Virus record (IMG/VR): IMGVR_UViG_3300034073_002357
Location: 1-31,982 of that record
Source: a virus
Strand: one strand, 5' to 3'
Length of the DNA: 31,982 bases
Translations under genes and position numbers: made by a program
Shown: positions 14,830 through 21,176 of the stretch, one piece after another
How the letters are laid out: every line of letters starts with the position of its first letter
Position numbering within the stretch: the first letter of the stretch is position 1
The notes under the pieces: model-generated
Database searches by the model: none
Seen by the model: the letters and a program-made list of their open reading frames with translations, nothing else
What the model was told of the DNA's origin: nothing

Positions 14830-15078
14830 ATGCAAGAGAAGCAGACTGTATATGCCAGTGAAGCAGCTATTCGCGCTGCAATCACGGTCGGCATCATGGA
14901 AGCCATGACCTATGGTAGTGGCAACTTTAATGCACAGCTGTGCGTATTTGAGGCTCGGAACTGCATCGAGCGTCGTCAATGGGAGGACGCTAAGAGGTGG
15001 GTTATGAAAGCTATCGCTTACAATGATGGCCAGCACTCCGAGCTGTATATCAAGCAGAAAGAATATTTCGGACTGTGA
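14830..15078 (+). CDS. Small early protein, first paralog
   Basis: The start is ATG 14830, preceded by the leader ATTCAGGGAGAC shared with the next three genes. The frame is open further upstream, but that stretch is the structured RNA region. The 82-residue product is helical with a conserved-looking end (QHSELYIKQKEYFG). It resembles the next gene's product in layout: an AI-AA-x(3)-MEAM helix against AIAAVLEQM, a G-N loop, a helix ending in the EA-x(4)-E pattern, a K/T-x(3)-M-K/S-AI helix and a G-x-SELY / GNSKLY ending. Function is unknown; its place at the front of the early operon suggests a host-takeover or regulatory role. Confidence 0.65.
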   Translation: MQEKQTVYASEAAIRAAITVGIMEAMTYGSGNFNAQLCVFEARNCIERRQWEDAKRWVMKAIAYNDGQHSELYIKQKEYFGL

Positions 15079-15134
15079 AACTTACGGTCACAGCGTACGT
15101 ACAACGATAAACCACATTCATTCAGGGGACACAG

Positions 15135-15413
15135 ATGGACAAGAGCATTATCACAGCAGCAGCACAAGAGGACGAGTACTATACCGACTCATTGACCTCA
15201 GCGATTGCAGCAGTATTAGAGCAGATGGTTACCCGGAACTTTGGTAAGGGTAACGATATCGTCGAGGGATTCGTAGACCATGCGGTCGAGGCCTACGAAG
15301 TAGGCAACTACAACCACTGCAGAACACTGATTATGTCGGCTATCACGCTCGTGGCTGGTGGGAACTCTAAGCTGTACCACGGAGTGGCATCGATGATCTA
15401 CCCGGAAATCTAA
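15135..15413 (+). CDS. Small early protein, second paralog
   Basis: The 92-residue product appears to be a diverged tandem duplicate of the preceding gene. Shared features are an SAIAAVLEQM helix, a GKGND loop, a VDHAVEAYEVGNYNHCRTLI helix, and the ending GGNSKLYHG. The leader (ACCACATTCATTCAGGGGACAC) also matches that of the first copy (ACCACAACCTTATTCAGGGAGAC), so the gene and its ribosome binding site were duplicated together. It is soluble, helical, with no catalytic motif. Function is unknown. Confidence 0.65.
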   Translation: MDKSIITAAAQEDEYYTDSLTSAIAAVLEQMVTRNFGKGNDIVEGFVDHAVEAYEVGNYNHCRTLIMSAITLVAGGNSKLYHGVASMIYPEI

Positions 15414-15423
15414 TCTCTAACAT

Positions 15424-15432
15424 TTATTCACA
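15424..15432 (+). promoter_or_regulatory. DnaA box (TTATTCACA)
   Basis: This is an exact match to the TTATNCACA consensus, in an intergenic gap three bases before a strong hairpin. A second exact copy is at 22216-22224. The phage encodes a DnaA domain IV-like protein that might bind it. Confidence 0.4.
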
Positions 15433-15434
15433 CC

Positions 15435-15459
15435 GGAGCCTCTGAATACCAGAGGCTCC
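15435..15459 (+). terminator. Perfect hairpin before the NGWTN gene
   Basis: A 10-bp perfect stem (GGAGCCTCTG / CAGAGGCTCC) has a 5-base loop and ends 17 bases before the next start, just ahead of its CAGGGAGA ribosome binding site. It has no T tract. It may be a processing or partial termination point, and shares the AGAGGCTC core with the hairpin at 15800-15824. Confidence 0.55.
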
Positions 15460-15476
15460 ACACAGGGAGAACGACT

Positions 15477-15791
15477 ATGAGTTACAACGGATGGACAAAC
15501 CACGCTACGTGGTCAGCTAAACTCTGGCTGGATGAAGCAGCAGAGCCTATCATGGAGTTTGTAGAGGATGCAGCAGAACTCTTCGGTCTGGCTATGAAGA
15601 CCGGTAAGGCATACGAAGCAGCAGCAAAGTTGATTGGCGATCAGATACAAGACTATATGTACGAGCTGATCGAGTACGAAACCTTGAGGCCTATACAACG
15701 TCAATTCATGAACATCGATGAGATCGATTGGCGTCAGCTGGCAGAGTCATACATTGAGGACTACTTGGAAGCGCAAGCACACGAAGACTAA
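15477..15791 (+). CDS. Phage NGWTN-TW family protein (DUF7249-like)
   Basis: The 104-residue protein opens MSYNGWTNHATWSAKLWLDE, the signature beginning of a small family spread through many phages and plasmids (NGWTNYETWNVxLW). The rest is acidic and helical (EFVEDAAELFGLAMK, YIEDYLEAQAHED). Its role is unknown in the family; it is usually in early or accessory regions next to replication genes, as here. It is framed by two hairpins and carries the CAGGGAGA leader, so its mRNA segment is probably an independent processing unit. Confidence 0.75.
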   Translation: MSYNGWTNHATWSAKLWLDEAAEPIMEFVEDAAELFGLAMKTGKAYEAAAKLIGDQIQDYMYELIEYETLRPIQRQFMNIDEIDWRQLAESYIEDYLEAQAHED

Positions 15792-15799
15792 TTCACTGC

Positions 15800-15824
15800 A
15801 GAGGCTCGGAAAGTCCGAGCCTCT
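15800..15824 (+). terminator. Perfect hairpin after the NGWTN gene
   Basis: An 11-bp perfect stem (AGAGGCTCGGA / TCCGAGCCTCT) with a 3-base loop (AAG) begins nine bases after the stop codon. A weak AT-rich stretch (ATACACTATAAT) follows, then the next ribosome binding site. It may act as a weak terminator or as an mRNA end stabiliser. Confidence 0.6.
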
Positions 15825-15849
15825 ATACACTATAATCAGGGAGACACCC

Positions 15850-16098
15850 ATGATTGAAATTACTATGGCTCCATTCCGAGAGCCAACCACCGGACGCATC
15901 GAGTTACCTACTCGATACAGCAGAGCCGGGTACAGCGTATGCGATAACCAAATACTATGGCAAGGCCTATACGCAGGTAACTACGTGAGGATCTTCGTAT
16001 TCAACCCGGACTATATGGGTACGCTCCGGCATAGGCTTGCAGAACAATTTATCAACCTCATGTGGGAACAGGATGATGAAAGCACGGTATTGGATTGA
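15850..16098 (+). CDS. Small early protein of unknown function
   Basis: The start is ATG 15850, placed behind CAGGGAGAC like the three genes before it; codons upstream in the same frame belong to the hairpin region. The 82-residue protein is mixed alpha/beta with no membrane span: a beta-rich N-terminal half (YVRIFVFNPDYMGT) and a C-terminal helix (LAEQFINLMWEQDD). It overlaps the start of the following membrane microprotein by 26 bases. I do not recognise the family. Confidence 0.6.
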   Translation: MIEITMAPFREPTTGRIELPTRYSRAGYSVCDNQILWQGLYAGNYVRIFVFNPDYMGTLRHRLAEQFINLMWEQDDESTVLD

Positions 16099-16204
16099 CA
16101 GGCTAGTTTACTACGTGGTAGGAGTGTTAGAGTTAGCCCTATACGCTCTGCTGTGGTTGGGATTCGCTGTACTCGTACTGATTATGCTGGATGACCTAAT
16201 CTAA
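16073..16204 (+). CDS. Single-span membrane microprotein
   Basis: A 43-codon frame begins at ATG 16073 (or the adjacent ATG 16076) inside the end of the previous gene. The product has a short basic N-terminus (MMKARYWIDRL), a hydrophobic stretch spanning most of residues 11-38 (VLELALYALLWLGFAVLVLI) and a tiny acidic tail (MLDDLI). This topology suits an inner-membrane peptide. GGAACAGG precedes the start. It could be a superinfection-exclusion or host-membrane effector; no function can be shown. Confidence 0.5.
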   Translation: MMKARYWIDRLVYYVVGVLELALYALLWLGFAVLVLIMLDDLI

Positions 16205-16219
16205 TCCAAAGGGAAAACA

Positions 16220-16897
16220 ATGGACAACGAAACGACATATCTAGTGATCGCCGTGGCATCTGTAGCCGTGATCGGCGTCGGTATCTCTAAGAGCCTCGAA
16301 AGTCTCTTCACGCTTAATAGACAAGTAAGTTCACTACGTACCAAGCTAAAGGAAGCAGAGGACGCGAAGCAGAGGCTTACAATGGTCAGCGAAATAGCAG
16401 AAGATGAAGTCTTGATCTACCGGGAGAGGAACAAAGCTCTTGAATTTGAGCTGGATCGACTTCGAAGATTATCCGAGGCAGACCGGAGCGACAAACAACA
16501 GGAAGAAGCAGACGACGATGATACCACCACGCTCGATGATCAAGCCGGGGACGAGTGGACTTACACGTATGCCGGTCGTGGGCGTAACCGGTCACAGGCG
16601 TTTATGGCCACTAACGATCAAAGCGACTGGTTAAAGCTATGCCCTGCACCAGCTATATACAAAGCAGCACGATTAGTCGCAGCAGGATTCAAGTATTACG
16701 GGATTCATAGTGTGACTCCTAAGACGTATCGCTTTCGCGTGGAGTACAAGCATAGGGTATATGCGTCGCGTACCTTTAAGGATATCAATCATGCGATAGA
16801 CTTCCGGGACAAGATAGTCTCAGCATTCAAGGAGCGCGATGAACAGCAGAGCCGGTCAACTAAACTAAGTTCGAAAGGAACTGAGACTAATGAATAA
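16220..16897 (+). CDS. Membrane-anchored coiled-coil protein of unknown function
   Basis: The 225-residue product has an N-terminal membrane anchor (YLVIAVASVAVIGVGISKSL, residues 7-26) and a coiled coil at about residues 30-88. An acidic linker (EEADDDDTTTLDDQAGDE) follows, then a basic C-terminal domain with aromatic residues (FKYYGIHSVTPKTYRFRVEYK). The start follows AAAGGGAA. The domain order suggests a scaffold held at the inner membrane, perhaps tethering replication or another phage complex. No enzyme motif is present and I do not recognise it. Confidence 0.6.
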   Translation: MDNETTYLVIAVASVAVIGVGISKSLESLFTLNRQVSSLRTKLKEAEDAKQRLTMVSEIAEDEVLIYRERNKALEFELDRLRRLSEADRSDKQQEEADDDDTTTLDDQAGDEWTYTYAGRGRNRSQAFMATNDQSDWLKLCPAPAIYKAARLVAAGFKYYGIHSVTPKTYRFRVEYKHRVYASRTFKDINHAIDFRDKIVSAFKERDEQQSRSTKLSSKGTETNE

Positions 16898-17156
16898 GCC
16901 AACTCCATCCCCATGGCATTACATTGAAATGCCAGACGGTGGATACCTAGTGGTCGTAACCTACGATCAGCCGATTGCAAAAGTACACGCTAGGGAGCCG
17001 GATGCAGCTCTTATCGCAGCAGCTCCGATGATGCTCGATGCTTTGGAACTAATAGCTACTGCTAAGGATCGAGGCTTCACTCTCAATTACGCTGTGGCTT
17101 GTGCAGAGACTGCGTTAGAACGTGTAAAGAACGGATACTACAAGGAGAATCGATAA
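16890..17156 (+). CDS. Small conserved phage protein with AALIAAAPMML motif
   Basis: The 88-residue product has the pattern seen in a widespread phage family: a short WHYIEM...GGYLVVV beta start, then D-AALIAAAPMMLDALELI. An AAA-P-hydrophobic-hydrophobic-x-AL segment, usually written as N-A-x-LIAAAPELL-x-AL, is its hallmark. No biochemical role is established for it that I know of. It overlaps the gene before by eight bases and its stop shares bases with the Gp157-like start (TAATG), placing it in the replication operon. Confidence 0.65.
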   Translation: MNKPTPSPWHYIEMPDGGYLVVVTYDQPIAKVHAREPDAALIAAAPMMLDALELIATAKDRGFTLNYAVACAETALERVKNGYYKENR

Positions 17157-17680
17157 TGGTTTACGATATACCAGCACGACAGCACGCAAGTGCTAGTGCA
17201 GCACGGCTTGCAGAACTGGTCTCGCAAGTAAGCAGCACCGATGACCCGGAGGTCATAGCAGAATTTGAGATTGCTGTTCAGGAAGCAGGGGAATACTTCG
17301 AATCCACTTTAGAGGATTTGTTGATATACCGGTCGAATCTGCTTACATCCTGCGACACGATTCGTCGAGAGATCGAGCGTCTGAAAGGTTTGGTCGAAAT
17401 GAGAGAGAGCCGAGCAGAAGTATTGAAGGATGCAGTTATTCATTACATGATGGTCGCTGATAAGACTGCAGTAAACACCGATCTGTTCACTATCCGGCTA
17501 AAGAAGAATCCACCTAAAGTCGAAGTCTTGTCCGAGGCCACTATACCTACTGAGTACATGAAAGAAATTACCAAGGTAGAGATCAAGCCGGATAAGAAGT
17601 CGATAGCGGACGCTCTTAAGATGGGTATCGATGTACCCGGTTGTGCATTAATCCAAACAAGTCGTATAGAAATCATTTAG
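17156..17680 (+). CDS. Siphovirus Gp157-like protein
   Basis: The start is ATG 17156, overlapping the previous stop. The 174-residue protein has an N-terminal disordered part, a long helix at about residues 55-110 (LEDLLIYRSNLL...IREIERLKGLVE) and a C-terminal beta part (FTIRLKKNPPKVEVL). It then continues with IPTEYMKEITKVEIKPDKKSIADALKMG and ends GCALIQTSRIEII. The helix followed by an R-L-x-KNPP-K-V strand and a P-x-K-x-x-I-x-x-x-L-K-x-G segment is the signature of the Siphovirus Gp157 family. These genes neighbour annealing proteins, as here, and probably assist recombination or phage DNA protection. Confidence 0.8.
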   Translation: MVYDIPARQHASASAARLAELVSQVSSTDDPEVIAEFEIAVQEAGEYFESTLEDLLIYRSNLLTSCDTIRREIERLKGLVEMRESRAEVLKDAVIHYMMVADKTAVNTDLFTIRLKKNPPKVEVLSEATIPTEYMKEITKVEIKPDKKSIADALKMGIDVPGCALIQTSRIEII

Positions 17681-17689
17681 GAGTAAATC

Positions 17690-18460
17690 ATGAGCAACAT
17701 TATCCCAACCAATAACAGTGACGAAGCAGCAGTGACCACGGAGTTGGCAGGCCTCTTCAACAAACTTGTGCTACAGGCCGATCTCAGCAAGCTCTCTGAA
17801 ACAGAGCTTGTGCAGTACTACCACGCTGTATGTAAACGTGCTGGCCTCGATCCTATGACTAAACCTTTCGAGGTGCTGGTACTCAATGGCAGGAAAACAT
17901 TATACGCTACTAAAACAGCAGCAGCGCAATTGACTGCAATTCATAGCGTATCTGTAACTATTGTTGATAAAGGCCGGCTCGGTGAGGATACCTACTTTGC
18001 CCAAGCACGAGTAACGAAGCGTGACGGTACGACAGTCGAGGATATCGGTGTAGTATCAATCGCCAATGTACGTGGAGAGGGGCTGTCAAATGCGATTATG
18101 AAAGCAGTCACCAAAGCTAAGCGACGTGCTATCCTCTCTGCTTTCGGTATTGGGCTAAATGACGAATCTGAAATGGAGGATGTACCTAACGCGAACCTAC
18201 TCAAGAACTCGATTAACCCGGCGATCGCAGCAGAGCTTACGCAGGAACAAGCAGACGAGGTGGATTCTTTAACCGATATGCTGATACACGCTGAGGACGC
18301 TGCTGACCTGACTGCCTATATCCATCTGATCCGGGATTTGGACGAGGTAGTACGATTGAAGTTGAAACCGGTCGTACTACAGACGCAAGAGCGATTAAAC
18401 GTCGTGTGGCTTAACGGTAAATACACACCAAAGATTATCCCTAATAAGGAGGACGAATGA
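17690..18460 (+). CDS. Putative single-strand DNA annealing protein
   Basis: The start is preceded by AGGAG. The 256-residue protein has YYHAVCKRAGLDPMTKPFEV near residues 44-63, a beta-rich core (VSVTIVDKG...YFAQARVTKRDGT) and MKAVTKAKRRAILSAFGIG around 140-160, then an acidic C-terminal tail. A short C-x-x-x-GLDP-x-T-x-PF motif followed by a KA-x-TKAKRR helix recalls Rad52/RecT-type annealing proteins. Neighbours (Gp157, an SSB-like protein and a nuclease) support this. It would pair complementary strands during replication and repair of phage ends. The superfamily is a best guess, based on motif likeness rather than on a family I can name with certainty. Confidence 0.6.
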   Translation: MSNIIPTNNSDEAAVTTELAGLFNKLVLQADLSKLSETELVQYYHAVCKRAGLDPMTKPFEVLVLNGRKTLYATKTAAAQLTAIHSVSVTIVDKGRLGEDTYFAQARVTKRDGTTVEDIGVVSIANVRGEGLSNAIMKAVTKAKRRAILSAFGIGLNDESEMEDVPNANLLKNSINPAIAAELTQEQADEVDSLTDMLIHAEDAADLTAYIHLIRDLDEVVRLKLKPVVLQTQERLNVVWLNGKYTPKIIPNKEDE

Positions 18461-18708
18461 CAGCCACACGTGAAGAACTGATCATCATCATTGAAGAACT
18501 CCAAGAAGCATTGACGAATTGCCTAAGAGCGATATACGAGGCAGATCGATCTCTGGACGATGGGTACAGCTATTGTCGTTATAACAAAGGTGTCCAATTG
18601 TGTCTAAACACAGCTTACGAGAATGGCCGTCAAGTAGCTAACAAAGTGACATCGATCATGATCGCTGATAGAGCGTCGCAAGAGAAGCAGAAGGGATCAC
18701 CGGTATGA
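18457..18708 (+). CDS. Small helical protein of unknown function
   Basis: An 83-residue product with a coiled N-terminus (TREELIIIIEELQEALTNCL), two Cys residues in the middle, and a basic end. The start overlaps the preceding stop (ATGA) and the stop overlaps the next start (ATGA), so it is tightly coupled to both the annealing candidate and the DnaA-like gene. It may be a partner of one of them. No known motif. Confidence 0.55.
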   Translation: MTATREELIIIIEELQEALTNCLRAIYEADRSLDDGYSYCRYNKGVQLCLNTAYENGRQVANKVTSIMIADRASQEKQKGSPV

Positions 18709-19046
18709 TACCTAACAAGAGCAGAGCAGAGAAGCACGGAGTATTGGAAGCAGTAGCTAGGAAACTTTCAATTGACGTGCAGGATATCACTGATAAGAAC
18801 CGGGAAGCATGGAGGGTGATTATTCGATACGCTATCGCTAGAGCTTTGCGTGAAGACAATCATTGGCCGTGGCCTGAAGTAGGTTCGACTATTGGCAAAG
18901 AGCGTACTACGACGTATTATGCTGTGGATATAGCAGCACGGATGCGACAGTATGGCAGCGTCGAACAGAAAGCCATCATCGAGCGAGTGACCGAAGCAGT
19001 GAACGAATACCTCAACTCTTTATCAACTAACCATAGGAATGGATGA
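18705..19046 (+). CDS. DnaA domain IV-like DNA-binding protein
   Basis: The 113-residue product reads like the C-terminal DNA-binding domain of DnaA without the ATPase part. RVIIRYAIARALREDNHWPW (residues 42-61) matches the helix that begins ARQ-x-AMYL-x-R in DnaA. PEVGSTIGKERTTTYYAVDI (62-81) matches the signature helix-turn-helix (L-x-x-IG-x-x-FG-x-DHTTV-x-x-A). A Lys-rich N-terminus (HGVLEAVARKLSIDVQDIT) also resembles the start of domain IV. It may bind DnaA boxes, two of which lie at 15424 and 22216, and recruit or compete with host DnaA. It is a conserved strategy in some phages but the partner is unknown. Confidence 0.75.
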   Translation: MIPNKSRAEKHGVLEAVARKLSIDVQDITDKNREAWRVIIRYAIARALREDNHWPWPEVGSTIGKERTTTYYAVDIAARMRQYGSVEQKAIIERVTEAVNEYLNSLSTNHRNG

Positions 19047-19081
19047 GCTAACCCCAAATCGTATCAAGGTTGTTGTGTGAG

Positions 19082-19122
19082 GTGTAGGCAGGCATCAGCC
19101 GTAAGTCCTACACTAATTTTTA
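19082..19122 (+). terminator. Intrinsic terminator-like hairpin
   Basis: GTGTAGG (19082-19088) pairs with CCTACAC (19107-19113), with an inner GGC-ATCA-GCC hairpin, and the tract TAATTTTTA follows. This is the only hairpin in the window with a clear T run, so it may end transcription after the DnaA-like gene or set an attenuation point before the SSB gene. Confidence 0.55.
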
Positions 19123-19148
19123 CTTAAGTCAAACAAGGATTGAAGATT

Positions 19149-19505
19149 ATGCCAAGAGTACAAACATTCATCGTCGAGGGTACGCTCATCAAGAAGTTCG
19201 ATGTAGAGCAGATCACCGAGACTTTCAGTAAACGATCAATCGTAGTCCGCATCGAGCATGAAAAGTACCCACAAGAGGTTAAACTCGAATGTGTGGGAGC
19301 GAGTAAAGACTTAATCGAACCTTTGAATATAGGCACGACAGTACGCTGTACTTGTGAACTTACAGGCCGGAGCTATACACGTAAGACTGATGGAAGCACG
19401 GATTGGTTTACTTCCGTTCGCTGCTTCGATCTACAAGGAGTAGGAGCAAACACACTGCCAAGCAATAAGACTAATACCTCAGAGGTGAAGGATGTCCCGT
19501 TCTGA
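19149..19505 (+). CDS. SSB-like OB-fold protein (DUF3127-type)
   Basis: The start is ATG 19149; the in-frame TTG at 19140 lies in the leader. The 118-residue protein follows the DUF3127 pattern: VEGTLIKKFDVEQITETFSK, a S-x-VVRIEH-x-KYPQEVKLE strand pair, a long loop, then GTTVRCTCELTGRSYT and WFTSVRCFDLQ. It ends with an acidic, Phe-terminated tail (SEVKDVPF), typical of SSBs that recruit partners. DUF3127 proteins are largely restricted to Bacteroidota and their phages. It should coat single-stranded DNA during replication and recombination, matching its place next to the annealing candidate and the nuclease. Its gene follows the terminator-like hairpin. Confidence 0.75.
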   Translation: MPRVQTFIVEGTLIKKFDVEQITETFSKRSIVVRIEHEKYPQEVKLECVGASKDLIEPLNIGTTVRCTCELTGRSYTRKTDGSTDWFTSVRCFDLQGVGANTLPSNKTNTSEVKDVPF

Positions 19506-19779
19506 TGATCAGTTGATCGACTGGATTAAATCACTAAATACTGACGATGAGCTTAGGCCACCGGTACGCGATGATCGTCCAAGCAGACGAGCAGCTTCCA
19601 AGGTGATCGAGCTTACACGAGAAGTATCGAAGCAGAAGTACGCTGTAAAGAGGAAACAGATGGAGCGTGCATCGGCAAGTTTGGAAGCAGCTCGTATCGA
19701 CGTGGCCTCTGCAATGGCAAAGTACGGTATTGTCAATAGCATCACCGGGTACTATAACGTATATCAGGAGTTCGTGTAA
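19492..19779 (+). CDS. Small basic helical protein, replication operon
   Basis: A 95-residue product, coded from an ATG inside the last codons of the SSB gene. It has an acidic start, a basic central helix (KVIELTREVSKQKYAVKRKQMERA) and an Ala-rich second helix, with a YYNVYQEF end. The charge pattern suits a nucleic-acid-associated helical hairpin. It ends on the start of the nuclease gene (one-base overlap). Function is unknown. Confidence 0.55.
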   Translation: MSRSDDQLIDWIKSLNTDDELRPPVRDDRPSRRAASKVIELTREVSKQKYAVKRKQMERASASLEAARIDVASAMAKYGIVNSITGYYNVYQEFV

Positions 19780-20090
19780 TGCGTAGAGCTGCTAAGATCG
19801 ATGATAATCAAACTGAGATAGTCAAGAACCTTAGAAAGGCCGGGTACTCTGTTTGCATCCTCTCAGCAGTTGGCAAGGGAGTGCCTGACATACTAGTCGG
19901 TGCGAACGGTGTCAACATACTAATGGAGATCAAGGACGGTAATAAACCTTTATCTGCACGTAAGCTGACACCAGACGAAGCCAAATGGCATCAATCATGG
20001 AAAGGACAAGTCGCAGTCGTAAGCAGCCTCTATGAGGCTCTTACGGCTGTGTTCGTTCATAGCGTGAAGCAGGGGATGATTAATGAATAA
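19779..20090 (+). CDS. VRR-NUC domain nuclease
   Basis: The 103-residue product is a minimal PD-(D/E)xK nuclease: KGVPDILVG with Asp37, MEIKDG with Glu50 and Lys52, and the family-specific LTPDEAKWHQSW (residues 63-74) followed by a VAVVSS strand. Short stand-alone VRR-NUC proteins are common in phage replication modules and cut branched or junction DNA, so a role in resolving recombination intermediates before packaging is likely. It overlaps its neighbours by one and eight bases. Confidence 0.85.
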   Translation: MRRAAKIDDNQTEIVKNLRKAGYSVCILSAVGKGVPDILVGANGVNILMEIKDGNKPLSARKLTPDEAKWHQSWKGQVAVVSSLYEALTAVFVHSVKQGMINE

Positions 20091-20298
20091 TTGGCCAGAG
20101 CTTACTACGAAGCAGAGAGAGCGTCTGATCGAGCTATACGTATCCAGTTGTGGCAGCGAACAAAGGGTAGTTCGCGCAAATCTGGTTACGAAATGCAGAG
20201 AGCTATATGGCTTCTGGATTCGTGAAGAGCAACTTTCAGATATAATGCAGCAGGGAGAACAAAGGACAATGCAGAAAAAGATAGGAGACGGTCTATGA
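20083..20298 (+). CDS. Small protein ahead of the replication initiator
   Basis: A 71-residue product with a helical, charged composition (TTKQRERLIELYVSSCG) and no recognised motif. The second half (LVTKCRELYGFWIREEQLSDI) looks like a short helix-turn-helix, so DNA binding is possible. Its end overlaps the initiator start by four bases. It could modulate the initiator or load a helicase. Unrecognised. Confidence 0.5.
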   Translation: MNNWPELTTKQRERLIELYVSSCGSEQRVVRANLVTKCRELYGFWIREEQLSDIMQQGEQRTMQKKIGDGL

Positions 20299-21176
20299 GG
20301 TTCGCTGATGGATGGATCAAACTGTACAGAGCCGTAGAGGATCACTGGATAACAGATAACCCGGAGTATTTCCGAGCGTGGGTGCTTCTGCTGTTGAAAG
20401 CCAATTTCGGAAAGCGAAGCAGGATGTTCAACGGACGGCTAATCGATGTGAAGCCGGGACAACTGATCGGCTCTGTAGACTACTTTGCAAAGCTGATGAA
20501 GCTCAGTACGAGCAAAGCACGAACGTTATTGACTTTATTGGAAGAAGATCGTATGATCACGGTCGAGGCCACGAAGAGAGGGACAAAGTTAAGTATCAAT
20601 AACTACGAGACTTATCAGGATTCGCAGCAAACAGAACACATACAGATCGCAAACAGATCGCAAACCGGACACAAACCGGTCGCAAACAGATCGCAAACAG
20701 ATCGCAACACAATAAGAAAGGAAAGAAAGGAAGAGAATGTATATCTATTTAATACAGACAACGAGGCAGAAGTAGAGCCGGATGGCAAGCGAAGCAGGAA
20801 AGCAGTATTCGTCAAGCCGGAGCTGACAGAGGTTATGGCTTATGCCGACAGCAGGACGTGGAAAGCAGCAGAAGCACAAGCGTTCTACGACTATCAAGAG
20901 GCATCAGGATGGAAAGTAGGCAATAAGCCGATGAAGAATTGGCAAGCAGCTATGAGGACTTGGGAAAGCAAGCTACCACCGAGGCCGAAAGCAGTATGTG
21001 ATTATTTCTTATCGGTCATGAGTGGCATCGAGGGTGATATAGCTGCTTATGCTGAGTTCGAAAGATTCTTTGGACACTATGAAAAGCAGGGATGGCGAAC
21101 CGGATCAGGCCAGAGGGTGACCAATTTCGAGCCTCTGGTAGATCAGTGGATTGCAAAGAATAGGAGCAAGTCATGA
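20295..21176 (+). CDS. Winged-helix replication initiator containing the origin
   Basis: The N-terminal part of the 293-residue protein (residues 1-105) reads like phage replication initiators with a winged helix (W-I-K-L-YR...FRAWVLLLLKANFG, followed by VKPGQLIGSV and a KLMKLSTSKARTLLTLLEEDRMI recognition unit). A low-complexity linker at residues 113-143 is encoded by six 11-bp iterons. A C-terminal domain (WKVGNKPMKNWQAAMRTWESK) resembles the DnaD-like YvGNKxI-NW motif that binds DNA or helicase. Iterons inside the initiator gene copy the lambda O arrangement. It probably binds them, opens the purine/AT-rich stretch at 20709-20755 and loads the ATPase at 21384-22196. Confidence 0.75.
   Translation: MRFADGWIKLYRAVEDHWITDNPEYFRAWVLLLLKANFGKRSRMFNGRLIDVKPGQLIGSVDYFAKLMKLSTSKARTLLTLLEEDRMITVEATKRGTKLSINNYETYQDSQQTEHIQIANRSQTGHKPVANRSQTDRNTIRKERKEENVYLFNTDNEAEVEPDGKRSRKAVFVKPELTEVMAYADSRTWKAAEAQAFYDYQEASGWKVGNKPMKNWQAAMRTWESKLPPRPKAVCDYFLSVMSGIEGDIAAYAEFERFFGHYEKQGWRTGSGQRVTNFEPLVDQWIAKNRSKS
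20632..20755 (+). other. Putative lambda-like replication origin
   Basis: A block of six adjacent 11-bp iterons (20643-20708) with a degenerate seventh in front (20632-20642) is followed by a nearly pure purine tract (20711-20737) and an AT-rich run (TGTATATCTATTTAAT, 20739-20754). This order, inside the initiator gene, matches the lambda origin: iterons, then an unwinding element. Confidence 0.65.
20643..20708 (+). repeat. Six tandem 11-bp iterons
   Basis: The units are CAGATCGCAAA, CAGATCGCAAA, CCGGACACAAA, CCGGTCGCAAA, CAGATCGCAAA and CAGATCGCAAC, with no spacers. Since 11 is not a multiple of three, the encoded protein repeats with an 11-residue period (ANRSQTGHKPV then ANRSQTDRNTI), so the DNA spacing and not the protein sequence is being conserved. 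Confidence 0.85.

Noticed and set aside
14542-14906. Several minus-strand open frames across the noncoding region
   Set aside because: Their products are Cys/Leu/Ser-rich and unlike real proteins, they overlap each other, and the region is better explained by repeated RNA structure.
15023-15247. Frame of 74 codons between the two paralogs
   Set aside because: It crosses the end of one paralog and the leader and start of the next in a different frame and has no natural composition.
20643-20708. CRISPR-like repeat array
   Set aside because: Units are 11 bp with no spacers and lie inside a coding gene; iterons of an origin fit better.
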